Source: Candidatus Eiseniibacteriota bacterium
Lineage (GTDB): Bacteria > Joyebacterota > Joyebacteria > Joyebacterales > Joyebacteraceae
Reading direction: 5' to 3'
Length of the DNA stretch: 7,415 bases
NCBI GenBank assembly: GCA_030630395.1
Contig: DAOVNE010000056.1
Span: 1-7,415 of the forward strand
Each line of letters starts with the position of its first letter. The stretch's first letter is position 1. Shown piece after piece: positions 1 to 5,735 of the stretch. The translations under genes were made by a program, and so were the position numbers. The notes below the pieces were generated by a model, which made no database searches, was not told the DNA's origin, and worked only from the letters and a program-made list of their open reading frames with translations.

Positions 1-393
1 CATCGCAAGACCGTTGGCGATCGAGAGCCCCTGACCCGGCGAACCCACCGACGCGTCTATGCCCAGCGTCTTGTGCATGTCCGGGAACCCCTGGAGCTTC
101 GACTTCATCTTCCGGAAGGTCATGAGTTCTCTCACATCGAAGTAGCCGCGGCGCGAAAGGGCGGCGTAGAGAGCCGGTGCAGCGTGCGCCTTTGAGAGAA
201 CGAAGCGGTCCCGCTCTTCCCACACAGGTCTGTCGGGCCTGATGTTCATTACTTCCCAGTACAGAACGGTGATGATATCGGTGGCTGAGAGCGATCCTCC
301 GGGATGACCGGAGCCGGCCTCCAGGAGCATCGTGAGGATGTCACGACGGACGACCTGGGCTACGCCCCTCAGCTCTGTTGGGGTGGGACTCAT
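1..393 (-). CDS. Transketolase, N-terminal subunit (partial, cut by window edge)
   Basis: This is the first 131 codons of a thiamine-diphosphate-dependent transketolase N-terminal half; the gene continues past position 1. Visible family motifs are GSGHPGG (residues 28-34, with conserved His30), the segment DRFVLSKAHAAPALYAAL (62-79, His70) and GSPGQGLS (117-124). The GDG thiamine-diphosphate/Mg motif would lie beyond the edge. The start of about 10 residues followed directly by the core is typical of the split two-gene transketolases of archaea and many bacteria, so a C-terminal partner gene is expected next; this is inference. Transketolase moves two-carbon ketol units between sugar phosphates, but split paralogs can act on other substrates. 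The ATG is preceded by AGGAG at 400-404 with a 6-base spacer. That site overlaps the TAG stop of the upstream PPC gene, which suggests coupled translation. It is the last visible gene of the operon. Confidence 0.93.
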   Translation of the reverse strand, partial: MSPTPTELRGVAQVVRRDILTMLLEAGSGHPGGSLSATDIITVLYWEVMNIRPDRPVWEERDRFVLSKAHAAPALYAALSRRGYFDVRELMTFRKMKSKLQGFPDMHKTLGIDASVGSPGQGLSIANGLAM

Positions 394-402
394 CGTGTTC
401 TC

Positions 403-825
403 CTATTTGAGACGTAGGGACATGAGACCTGTTGCCGGATCAAGCTCGCGCCTAAGCGGTGCATCCGATTTCAGAATGACGATCTCGTTCGTTACGTTCA
501 CCTTCCCCTTTGAGAGGTGCCCGGCGACCGCTTCCTTGTTCGGGCGCGCCAGGACGGCGTGAAGATGAAACGCGTGTTCTCCATCCTGGAAGATGATGTT
601 TCCTGTCAGTGATACGAGCTCGAGCGGTTCCGGAAAGAGCACCTGTGAATACTCGCCCTGCTTTTTGAAGAAGTTAAGCTCCGCCTGCTTCAGCATCCCG
701 ATTCCCGACAGCACCACCCCCACCTTGACATCACAGGCGACACACACTTCCCTCAGGCGATCGAACAGCTCGTCGTCCTGATGAAGCCTGATGAAGATCA
801 GGTCCTTGCTTTCGAGATACTCCAT
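403..825 (-). CDS. PPC (DUF296) domain protein, possible DNA-binding regulator
   Basis: A 140-residue single-domain PPC/DUF296 protein, the usual size for bacterial and archaeal members. The signature is the HLHA segment (His87, His89) followed by GHL (His103); these three histidines form the metal site seen in prokaryotic PPC structures. The preceding hydrophobic strand GVVLSGIGML (36-45) fits the PPC core. In plants the domain is joined to AT-hook DNA-binding motifs. Prokaryotic stand-alone versions are called DNA-binding by homology, but their function is largely unproven. There is no AT-hook, signal peptide or membrane segment. The ATG has GAGGA at 833-837 with a 7-base spacer. The gene lies 17 bases after the [2Fe-2S] subunit gene and 9 bases before the transketolase gene, so it is co-transcribed. 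It could be an operon regulator or a small metalloprotein acting on a pathway intermediate; the sequence does not decide. Confidence 0.88.
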   Translation of the reverse strand: MEYLESKDLIFIRLHQDDELFDRLREVCVACDVKVGVVLSGIGMLKQAELNFFKKQGEYSQVLFPEPLELVSLTGNIIFQDGEHAFHLHAVLARPNKEAVAGHLSKGKVNVTNEIVILKSDAPLRRELDPATGLMSLRLK

Positions 826-842
826 GCGTCAGTCCTCTCTGC

Positions 843-1343
843 CTACTCATTCGTGAGTGAGGCCGCCTCGACTGCGTCCACGATCTTCACATAACCGGTG
901 CATCTGCACAGGTTGCCCGCAAGCGCCACCGCGATATCGTCACGCGAGGGATGCGGATTCTTCGAGAGAAGCGCTGCTGCCGACATTATCATTCCGGGCG
1001 TGCAATACCCGCACTGCACGGCCCCTGCGTCGATGAAAGCCTGTTGAATGCGGTCGAGCTCTCCGCTCTCTTTGCTCAGTCCCTCTATCGTCAGGACCTC
1101 TCGTCCCTCGCACTGCGCGGCGAAGACGATGCACGAAGTCACCGGTTCGCCGTCCAGGATGACGGTGCAGGCGCCGCACTCCCCATTCCCGCATCCACAC
1201 TTGGTTCCTCTGAGACCCAGGTGCTCGCGCAGAAGCTCAAGGAGTGTTGTTGCGGGCGGGACCTCCGCCTTCCGCATTCTGCCGTTGACTGTGAGAACAA
1301 CCTGCATCCGTTCAATCTCCAGGGAGCCCTCGGCGCTGCTCAT
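843..1343 (-). CDS. [2Fe-2S] small subunit of a xanthine dehydrogenase/CO dehydrogenase-family molybdenum hydroxylase
   Basis: This is the electron-transfer subunit of a molybdopterin hydroxylase (CoxS/XdhC/HcrC type). The N-terminal plant-type ferredoxin cluster is Cys51-x4-Cys56-x2-Cys59 with Cys71 (GCGNGECGAC). The second, C-terminal cluster is QCGYCTPGM (Cys111, Cys114) plus NLCRCTGY (Cys146, Cys148). All eight ligands are present, so the protein should be functional; Cys49 is extra. Length 166 aa fits the family (about 155-165). It would pass electrons between a Mo active-site subunit and an FAD subunit, but neither gene is in this window. The start is uncertain. The ATG at 1343 gives a 15-base gap to the upstream gene but has a poor ribosome site. 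The ATG at 1307 begins at MQVVLTVNG, where family members usually begin, and has GGAG at 1317-1320 with a 9-base spacer. Confidence 0.95.
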   Translation of the reverse strand: MSSAEGSLEIERMQVVLTVNGRMRKAEVPPATTLLELLREHLGLRGTKCGCGNGECGACTVILDGEPVTSCIVFAAQCEGREVLTIEGLSKESGELDRIQQAFIDAGAVQCGYCTPGMIMSAAALLSKNPHPSRDDIAVALAGNLCRCTGYVKIVDAVEAASLTNE

Positions 1344-1358
1344 CGAGCGGACGCCCAG

Positions 1359-2588
1359 CTACCCTGCCAGGGCCCGCTCGACATCGTCCAGCGACTGGCC
1401 TATCGCCAGCGGTTCACCCGCCGACTTCATTGCAGCATCCGTATCCTTGAGACCGCTTCCGGTCATGAGTACCGCTATCCTCTCGTCCTGCCCGACCGTC
1501 CCCTCCCTCACCGCCTTGGTGAGGCCCGCGAAGGCCGTCACGCCGGCCGGTTCACCGAAGATGCCGGTCGCCCCGGCAAGCTCTCGGATGGCGCCGATGA
1601 TCTCGTCATCGGTCACGGTCATGACCGTCCCACCGCTCGCCGTGATTCCCCGGACGGCCTTCCGCCAGTTCCTGGGGTGACCGACCGCGATGCTGTCCGC
1701 GATCGTGCACGCGGAACACGGGACGAGTTCGCCTCCGCTCTCGAACACTCGCTTCACGGGACTTGCGCCCTCAGCCTGAACGCCGATGAGCTCTGGCATC
1801 CGGTCGATGAACCCGAGCTTAAGGAACTCCGCGAATCCCTTGTACGTCCCGCTCATGATGCAGCCGTCCCCGACTGGAACGAAGACCTTGTCGGGCGCCT
1901 GGAAGTCGAGCTGCTCGCAGATCTCGAAGGCCACCGTCTTCTTGCCCTCGACGAGGTACGGATTGACGGCGCAACAGCGGTTGTACCAGTCGTAGCGCTC
2001 GATTGCCCTGTTAGCGAGATCGAAGGCGTCGTCGTAGCTTCCGTCGACGGTGAAGACGGTCGCACCGTAGACCAGGAGCTGCGCCACCTTCGGGCGCGGG
2101 GCCGTTCGTGGAACGAAGATGTAACACGGCACCTGGGCCGCCGCTGCGAAACCCGCAAGCGAGCAGCCGGCATTACCGGTCGATGCCGCGGCCACGGCAC
2201 GCACACCCTCCTCGGCCGCTCTCGCCATGGCGACGGAGGTCGCGCGGTCCTTGAGAGACGCGGTAGGGTTCAGGCTGTCATCCTTGATGTAGAGCTCGGA
2301 CAGCCCCAATACACCCTTCGGGTGATAGAGGGGCGTCCAGCCGACGCGGAGCGCCGGCGCATGCTCAAGCGACTCGACCGGCATGAGCGGCAGATAGCGC
2401 CAGTGGGATGGCTCGGTCGAACGCGCGAGATCCTCCCTTGTGAAACGCGACGCGATATCGTCGTAGTCGTAGAGGACATCGAGGATGCCATCCACGCCGC
2501 ATTCGGTACACGTGAACCGGACCTCGTCCGGCGCGTACTCGCGTCCACACTTCGCGCACTCGAGCGCTATGACCTTTGCTCCCCTCAC
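1359..2588 (-). CDS. Threonine-synthase-like PLP-dependent enzyme with N-terminal zinc ribbon
   Basis: A 409-residue fold-type II PLP enzyme. A zinc ribbon comes first (Cys11-x2-Cys14, Cys27-x2-Cys30), then the PLP-lysine motif NPTASLKDRA (Lys113), the STGNAG loop (136-141), the glycine-rich loop PVGDGC (238-243) and TGSGLKD (376-382). This order matches archaeal/plant-type threonine synthase (O-phosphohomoserine to threonine plus phosphate). The phosphate-cup loop reads GDGC where classical members more often have GNAGN or similar, and no other threonine-biosynthesis gene is nearby. The enzyme may therefore be a paralog catalysing a related elimination or deamination, for example on 2,3-diaminopropionate; that is inference. 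The start is GTG at 2588 with GGGG at 2594-2597 five to six bases upstream; no ATG is available before the zinc ribbon. It lies 15 bases after ssnA and 15 bases before the [2Fe-2S] subunit gene. Confidence 0.88.
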   Translation of the reverse strand: MRGAKVIALECAKCGREYAPDEVRFTCTECGVDGILDVLYDYDDIASRFTREDLARSTEPSHWRYLPLMPVESLEHAPALRVGWTPLYHPKGVLGLSELYIKDDSLNPTASLKDRATSVAMARAAEEGVRAVAAASTGNAGCSLAGFAAAAQVPCYIFVPRTAPRPKVAQLLVYGATVFTVDGSYDDAFDLANRAIERYDWYNRCCAVNPYLVEGKKTVAFEICEQLDFQAPDKVFVPVGDGCIMSGTYKGFAEFLKLGFIDRMPELIGVQAEGASPVKRVFESGGELVPCSACTIADSIAVGHPRNWRKAVRGITASGGTVMTVTDDEIIGAIRELAGATGIFGEPAGVTAFAGLTKAVREGTVGQDERIAVLMTGSGLKDTDAAMKSAGEPLAIGQSLDDVERALAG

Positions 2589-2603
2589 ACGTTCCCCAAT
2601 TCT

Positions 2604-4001
2604 CTACATTCGATCCCAGAGATCGCGCGCGAGTTCTCTCGCCCGCGCCGCCGTGCCTGTCGCATCAACCGTTATGAACTCCCTGTCGCGCAGGATCTCC
2701 CGTCCGCCGATGATGACGGTCTCGACCATCCAGCCGGTCAGACCGAAGATCACGTGTCCCGTGAAGTTCGCCGCCTCGAGCGGCGTCGGCGGATCGTAGT
2801 CGAGAACGATGATGTCAGCGAGCGCCCCGGCTGAGAGTTCGCCTACCGTACCGTTCACAAGACGAGATCCGATCACGCCGTTGTTCCTGAGGCAGAGCCT
2901 CTCGGCCACGTCGTGCCCCACCCGAGGGTCGCCTGCCACGTGCCGGTGAATCAGGTTCGCCACCTTCATCTCGTCGAACATGCTGCCGGTGAATCCGTCA
3001 GTCCCGAGCCCGACGAGGACTCCCGCCTCAAGCATCCCGGGAACGTCGGCGCATCCGACCGCGTTGTTCATGTTCGACTGCGCGTTGTGAACGACGATCG
3101 TGTCGGTGTCGACCAGGATGTCGCGCTCGTGCTCGGTGATATGAATGCAATGTGCGGCGATGGTGTTCCGACCCAGGACGCCGTGCTCGTGCAGTCGCTC
3201 GACAACACGCTTCCCTGATCGCTTCACGCTGTCGTCGACATCGGCCCGGTCCTCAGCGACGTGTATGTGACAGCCGACACCCGCGTCCTTTGCGATACCC
3301 GCGGCGCGGTCCAGGGTCTCGTCGTCGACCGTGAAGCTCGCGTGGAGTCCTACGCTTGCGCTCAGGAGTCCCGCGCCCTCCCCGTCGCCACCATCGTTCG
3401 GGGCACGGCTGATTGCGGAGTCCGATGCTTCCGTCGCCGCTGCAATATCGCTGATAAGGGCCTCGCTCTCGGCGAGTCCCTCCTCTCGCTTCGTCTCTCC
3501 GTCTCGGTCGGAGATCTCGAAGCAGAGATTCGCGCGGATCCCGATCTCACTGAGAGCCTCCGCGACGTTGGCCATGCTGTCTATGATGTTCACCTGGCTC
3601 GCGTGGTGGTCGATGATGGTCGTCGTGCCGCTTCGCACGAGATCAAGCGCGCCTGCCGCCGCCGAGTACCAGGTGTCCTCGTGCGTCAAGGCGCGATCGA
3701 GCTTCCACCAGAGGTGTTCGAGTATCTCGACAAAGTTGGCGGACGGTGCAATGTCGGCCATGAGGCCACGCGCCAGTGCGCTGTAGAGGTGTGTATGCGC
3801 GTTGATGAACCCCGGCATGATCAGCTTGCCTGACGCATCGATGACCTCGGCGCCACGCTGCGCGTCAATGACCTCCGAGACTGGACCTATGGCAACGATC
3901 CGGTCTCTCTTAAACGCGACCGCTCCGCCTTCGATGACCAGGGGCTCGGATCCGCCCGTGAAGACGGTTCCGCCCATCAGGATCTTCGTGACGTCTGCCA
4001 A
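2604..4001 (-). CDS. ssnA: SsnA-like aminohydrolase (amidohydrolase superfamily), TTG start
   Basis: A 465-residue metal-dependent aminohydrolase of the SsnA type, known from selenium-linked molybdenum-hydroxylase clusters. SsnA-specific segments recognised are LMADIAPSANFVEILEHLWW (residues 80-99), DHHAS (131-135), HNAQSNMNN (305-313) and LGTDG (332-336). Superfamily metal ligands are present: HTH (His69, His71), HIH with downstream Glu (245-250), His284 and Asp335. E. coli SsnA is about 440 aa; most of the extra length is an Asp/Gly/Ala-rich insert around residues 175-213. I chose TTG at 4001. It has AGGAG at 4009-4013 with a 7-base spacer, and it starts close to the family's N terminus. 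The in-frame ATG at 4112 lies upstream of the predicted transcription start and would add 37 Arg-rich residues resembling nothing. This is the first gene of the operon. The reaction is probably hydrolytic deamination or ring opening of an N-heterocycle; the exact substrate is not established. Confidence 0.92.
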   Translation of the reverse strand: MADVTKILMGGTVFTGGSEPLVIEGGAVAFKRDRIVAIGPVSEVIDAQRGAEVIDASGKLIMPGFINAHTHLYSALARGLMADIAPSANFVEILEHLWWKLDRALTHEDTWYSAAAGALDLVRSGTTTIIDHHASQVNIIDSMANVAEALSEIGIRANLCFEISDRDGETKREEGLAESEALISDIAAATEASDSAISRAPNDGGDGEGAGLLSASVGLHASFTVDDETLDRAAGIAKDAGVGCHIHVAEDRADVDDSVKRSGKRVVERLHEHGVLGRNTIAAHCIHITEHERDILVDTDTIVVHNAQSNMNNAVGCADVPGMLEAGVLVGLGTDGFTGSMFDEMKVANLIHRHVAGDPRVGHDVAERLCLRNNGVIGSRLVNGTVGELSAGALADIIVLDYDPPTPLEAANFTGHVIFGLTGWMVETVIIGGREILRDREFITVDATGTAARARELARDLWDRM

Positions 4002-4008
4002 TCTCGCG

Positions 4009-4013
4009 CTCCT
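4009..4013 (-). promoter_or_regulatory. Ribosome binding site deciding the TTG start of ssnA
   Basis: AGGAG on the minus strand stands 7 bases before the TTG at 4001. No comparable site precedes the in-frame ATG at 3977, and the ATG at 4112 sits over the predicted transcription start. This site is the main reason for calling a TTG start. Confidence 0.75.
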
Positions 4014-4033
4014 GGATAAACCAAGACGACGGT

Positions 4034-4055
4034 CCGACACGCTCCGCGCCGACAC
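4034..4055. repeat. Short direct repeat CCGACAC in the operon leader
   Basis: CCGACAC occurs at 4034-4040 and again at 4049-4055, start to start 15 bases, in the untranslated leader of the minus-strand operon. It could be a pair of regulator half-sites or chance; seven bases in GC-rich DNA is weak evidence. Confidence 0.3.
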
Positions 4056-4082
4056 CCTGTACCGCACCCGAATCCCTGGAAT

Positions 4083-4101
4083 GTGCCCTAACAAAGGGCA
4101 C
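4083..4101 (-). promoter_or_regulatory. Hairpin / inverted repeat at the 5' end of the operon transcript
   Basis: A perfect 7-base inverted repeat, GTGCCCT at 4083-4089 and AGGGCAC at 4095-4101, has a 5-base loop. Two further A-T pairs lie outside a single mismatch. It begins about 8 bases after the predicted transcription start of the ssnA operon. It could be a repressor operator just downstream of the promoter, or an RNA hairpin stabilising the 5' end. There is no U-run on either strand, so it is not a standard intrinsic terminator. Confidence 0.5.
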
Positions 4102-4115
4102 TTTCCGAACATATG

Positions 4116-4144
4116 AGTCTAGATGTAGCCCCCGTGGATGTCAA
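4116..4144 (-). promoter_or_regulatory. Sigma-70-type promoter of the ssnA operon
   Basis: On the minus strand a perfect -35 (TTGACA, 4144 to 4139) is followed after exactly 17 bases by TAGACT (4121 to 4116), a 4-of-6 match to the -10 consensus. Transcription would start near 4109, giving a leader of roughly 108 bases before the TTG start of ssnA. This placement rules out translation from the ATG at 4112. The assignment assumes a housekeeping sigma factor with standard preferences in this organism. Confidence 0.65.
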
Positions 4145-4232
4145 CGGGTTTCGAGCCCTGAAGCTCCAGTAGCGTCCATGGTGTGCGTGGATTCAGCGTG
4201 ACCCCCAAAGGCTCGCGCCAGCACCCCATGCA

Positions 4233-4241
4233 TGATATAAT
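4233..4241 (+). promoter_or_regulatory. Extended -10 promoter for the beta-propeller gene
   Basis: TGATATAAT combines the TGn extension with a perfect TATAAT hexamer (4236-4241). No recognisable -35 lies 16-18 bases upstream, as is common for extended -10 promoters. The transcript would start near 4248, leaving a leader of about 89 bases before the ATG at 4337. Confidence 0.6.
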
Positions 4242-4269
4242 CTCCATGTTGTAGTCTTGCCTGGTGGGG

Positions 4270-4328
4270 CCTCCGCCTCCACACCCTCCTGGTGCCCCGC
4301 TGCCCAATCAACCTGCATGGAGCGGAGG
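4270..4328 (+). promoter_or_regulatory. Possible RBS-sequestering helix in the beta-propeller leader
   Basis: The pyrimidine run CCTCCGCCTCC (4270-4280) can pair with GGAGCGGAGG (4319-4328), forming ten pairs with one bulged C. The second strand covers part of the ribosome binding site GGAGGTG (4324-4330) of the gene starting at 4337. The loop is 38 bases. Folding could limit translation initiation, but complementarity to purine-rich ribosome sites also arises by chance. Confidence 0.4.
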
Positions 4329-4336
4329 TGCTTAAG

Positions 4337-5656
4337 ATGAGAACACTATCCCTTCTGGCTCTGGCTGTCCTGTCTCTCTCCCTCCCGGTCGTCGCATTCT
4401 CGGGCGCCAACGACGGCTACGTAGCCTGCATGACGTCCGAAACGTGTGTCCCGTTCGACGTGAACACCTACTCGCAGGACACACCCATCGATCTCCTCCC
4501 TGACGCCGGCTACGCATACGACTGCACCATGAAGCCTGACGGGTCGGAGATCTGGATCTCGGGCGGCAGTGGTGATGGGATCGTGGTAATAGATACGGCC
4601 ACGAACCTAATCTCTCACAGCTTCGCGGTCGGGGAGCATCTCAACTCCATCGTCTTCTCGGACGACAGCTCGTTCGTCATGGTCGGCAGTCGCGACGATG
4701 ACGTCCTGTACGTCGTCGACACCGCGACATACGCCGTTATCAACACGCTTCCTTGCATCTCCGGTGCGCCCGGGACCTATACCAGCCCCGGGCAGCTCGC
4801 GCTGGACCCGGTCAGCAAGAACATATACGCGGTCGACTGGTACGGGAAGTATCTCTACGAGATCGCCGAGGACGGATCGCACATCATCCAGATGGTGGAG
4901 ATCGGCCACAGCCTATGGCAGCTGGTCGTCGACCCAGACGGCGACTACATCTACGTCACTGACAGGGGGACCGACCAGGTCCGAGTCATAGACCAGGCCA
5001 CGCTCGCCGAGGTCACCGCGATCGACGTCGGCGATGATCCGTGGGGCATCGACGTGACGCTCGACGGCTCAAGAATCGTCGTCGCCTGTGAGGACGACTC
5101 CAACGTATACGTGATCGATACGAGCGACTGGTCGACGACGGTGGTGTTCCTGGAGCAGTACGCCGACCCGCGCGATGTCGACATTCTGGACTCGGAGGGG
5201 TTCGCGTTCATCGCGGGCGGGACACTTCTCTCCGCTGTGACGAAGGTCTATATCGTCCAGCTCTCCGACAATACGCTCAAGGACTCGTTCGTGGTTGCAG
5301 GCGGGACGAACGCGAACTGCCTGGCCGTGCAGCCGCAGATCACATCGGATTCTACGGGCGTTCCCGAGGGATCGTTCGAGCCACGGGTTCGTCTCGAGTG
5401 TTACCCGAACCCGCTCAATCCGAAGACGACGATTCGTTACAGCCTCCCATCGCCATCGGTGGTCTCGCTGTCGGTCTACGATGTATCCGGTAGGCTTGTC
5501 ACTGTCCTCGAGGAAGGCGAGCGGAGCGCCGGCGACCACGAGATCACGTGGCTCGGTAGAGACTCATCTGGTGATGACATCGCGACAGGCGTATATTTCG
5601 TGAAGCTGATGACAGAGGACGGAGGCGCGACCGCCAGGGTCGTTCTCCTGAAGTAG
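4337..5656 (+). CDS. Secreted YVTN-type beta-propeller protein with FlgD-like/type IX secretion C-terminal domain
   Basis: A 439-residue exported protein. Residues 1-24 form a Sec signal peptide (Met-Arg, hydrophobic core to about residue 19, likely cleavage after Ala20 or Ala24). Residues about 58-330 form a beta-propeller of YVTN/YNCE type with repeating blades; the repeat cores read IVVIDTATN (82-90), LYVVDTATY (124-132), VRVIDQATL (215-223) and VYVIDTSDW (257-265). After a short linker, residues about 350-439 are a FlgD-Ig-like sorting domain: YPNPLNPKTTIRYSLP (356-371), VYDVSGRLV (380-388), ATGVYFVKL (416-424), ending in VVLLK. In the FCB group such tails direct secretion through the type IX system and cell-surface anchoring. 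The start is ATG at 4337 with GGAGGTG six bases upstream; a GTG at 4292 would add residues ahead of the signal peptide. It is divergent from the ssnA operon, convergent with the next gene, and has no catalytic residues I recognise. The role is unknown, perhaps surface binding. Confidence 0.9.
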   Translation: MRTLSLLALAVLSLSLPVVAFSGANDGYVACMTSETCVPFDVNTYSQDTPIDLLPDAGYAYDCTMKPDGSEIWISGGSGDGIVVIDTATNLISHSFAVGEHLNSIVFSDDSSFVMVGSRDDDVLYVVDTATYAVINTLPCISGAPGTYTSPGQLALDPVSKNIYAVDWYGKYLYEIAEDGSHIIQMVEIGHSLWQLVVDPDGDYIYVTDRGTDQVRVIDQATLAEVTAIDVGDDPWGIDVTLDGSRIVVACEDDSNVYVIDTSDWSTTVVFLEQYADPRDVDILDSEGFAFIAGGTLLSAVTKVYIVQLSDNTLKDSFVVAGGTNANCLAVQPQITSDSTGVPEGSFEPRVRLECYPNPLNPKTTIRYSLPSPSVVSLSVYDVSGRLVTVLEEGERSAGDHEITWLGRDSSGDDIATGVYFVKLMTEDGGATARVVLLK

Positions 5657-5735
5657 CGTCGCAACCACGAACAACCGCAGCTATGAACAGGAGAGAGTTC
5701 AGCGCAGATCATCAAGTGATGAACAGCTGGTGAGA

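Larger units (their letters stand above)
4002..4336. other. Divergent regulatory region between ssnA and the beta-propeller gene
   Basis: This 335-base stretch has no convincing gene. Going rightward it holds the ssnA ribosome site, a direct repeat, a 7-base-pair hairpin, the leftward promoter with its TTGACA, the rightward extended -10 promoter, and the pyrimidine-rich and purine-rich elements just before the beta-propeller start. About 70 bases separate the two -35 zones, enough for a shared regulator to act on both directions. Confidence 0.7.

Noticed and set aside
951..2834. A 627-codon plus-strand open frame antisense to the [2Fe-2S] and threonine-synthase-like genes
   Set aside because: It lies over genes with clear motifs on the other strand, its translation is Arg/His-rich with no recognisable domain, and long antisense frames are expected in GC-rich DNA.
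4083..4101. Hairpin as an intrinsic terminator
   Set aside because: There is no U-run on either strand, no gene ends nearby, and it lies just after a promoter.
4002..4112. N-terminal extension of ssnA from the ATG at 4112
   Set aside because: The predicted promoter places the transcript start downstream of it, and the extension resembles no SsnA.
4292..4336. GTG start giving 15 extra residues to the beta-propeller protein
   Set aside because: It would bury the signal peptide; the ATG at 4337 has a strong GGAGGTG site and begins a normal signal peptide.
5657..5735. Bidirectional terminator between the convergent genes
   Set aside because: Only a short imperfect palindrome (CATCAAGTGATG, 5710-5721) with a two-base centre is present; the stem is too short and there is no U-run.
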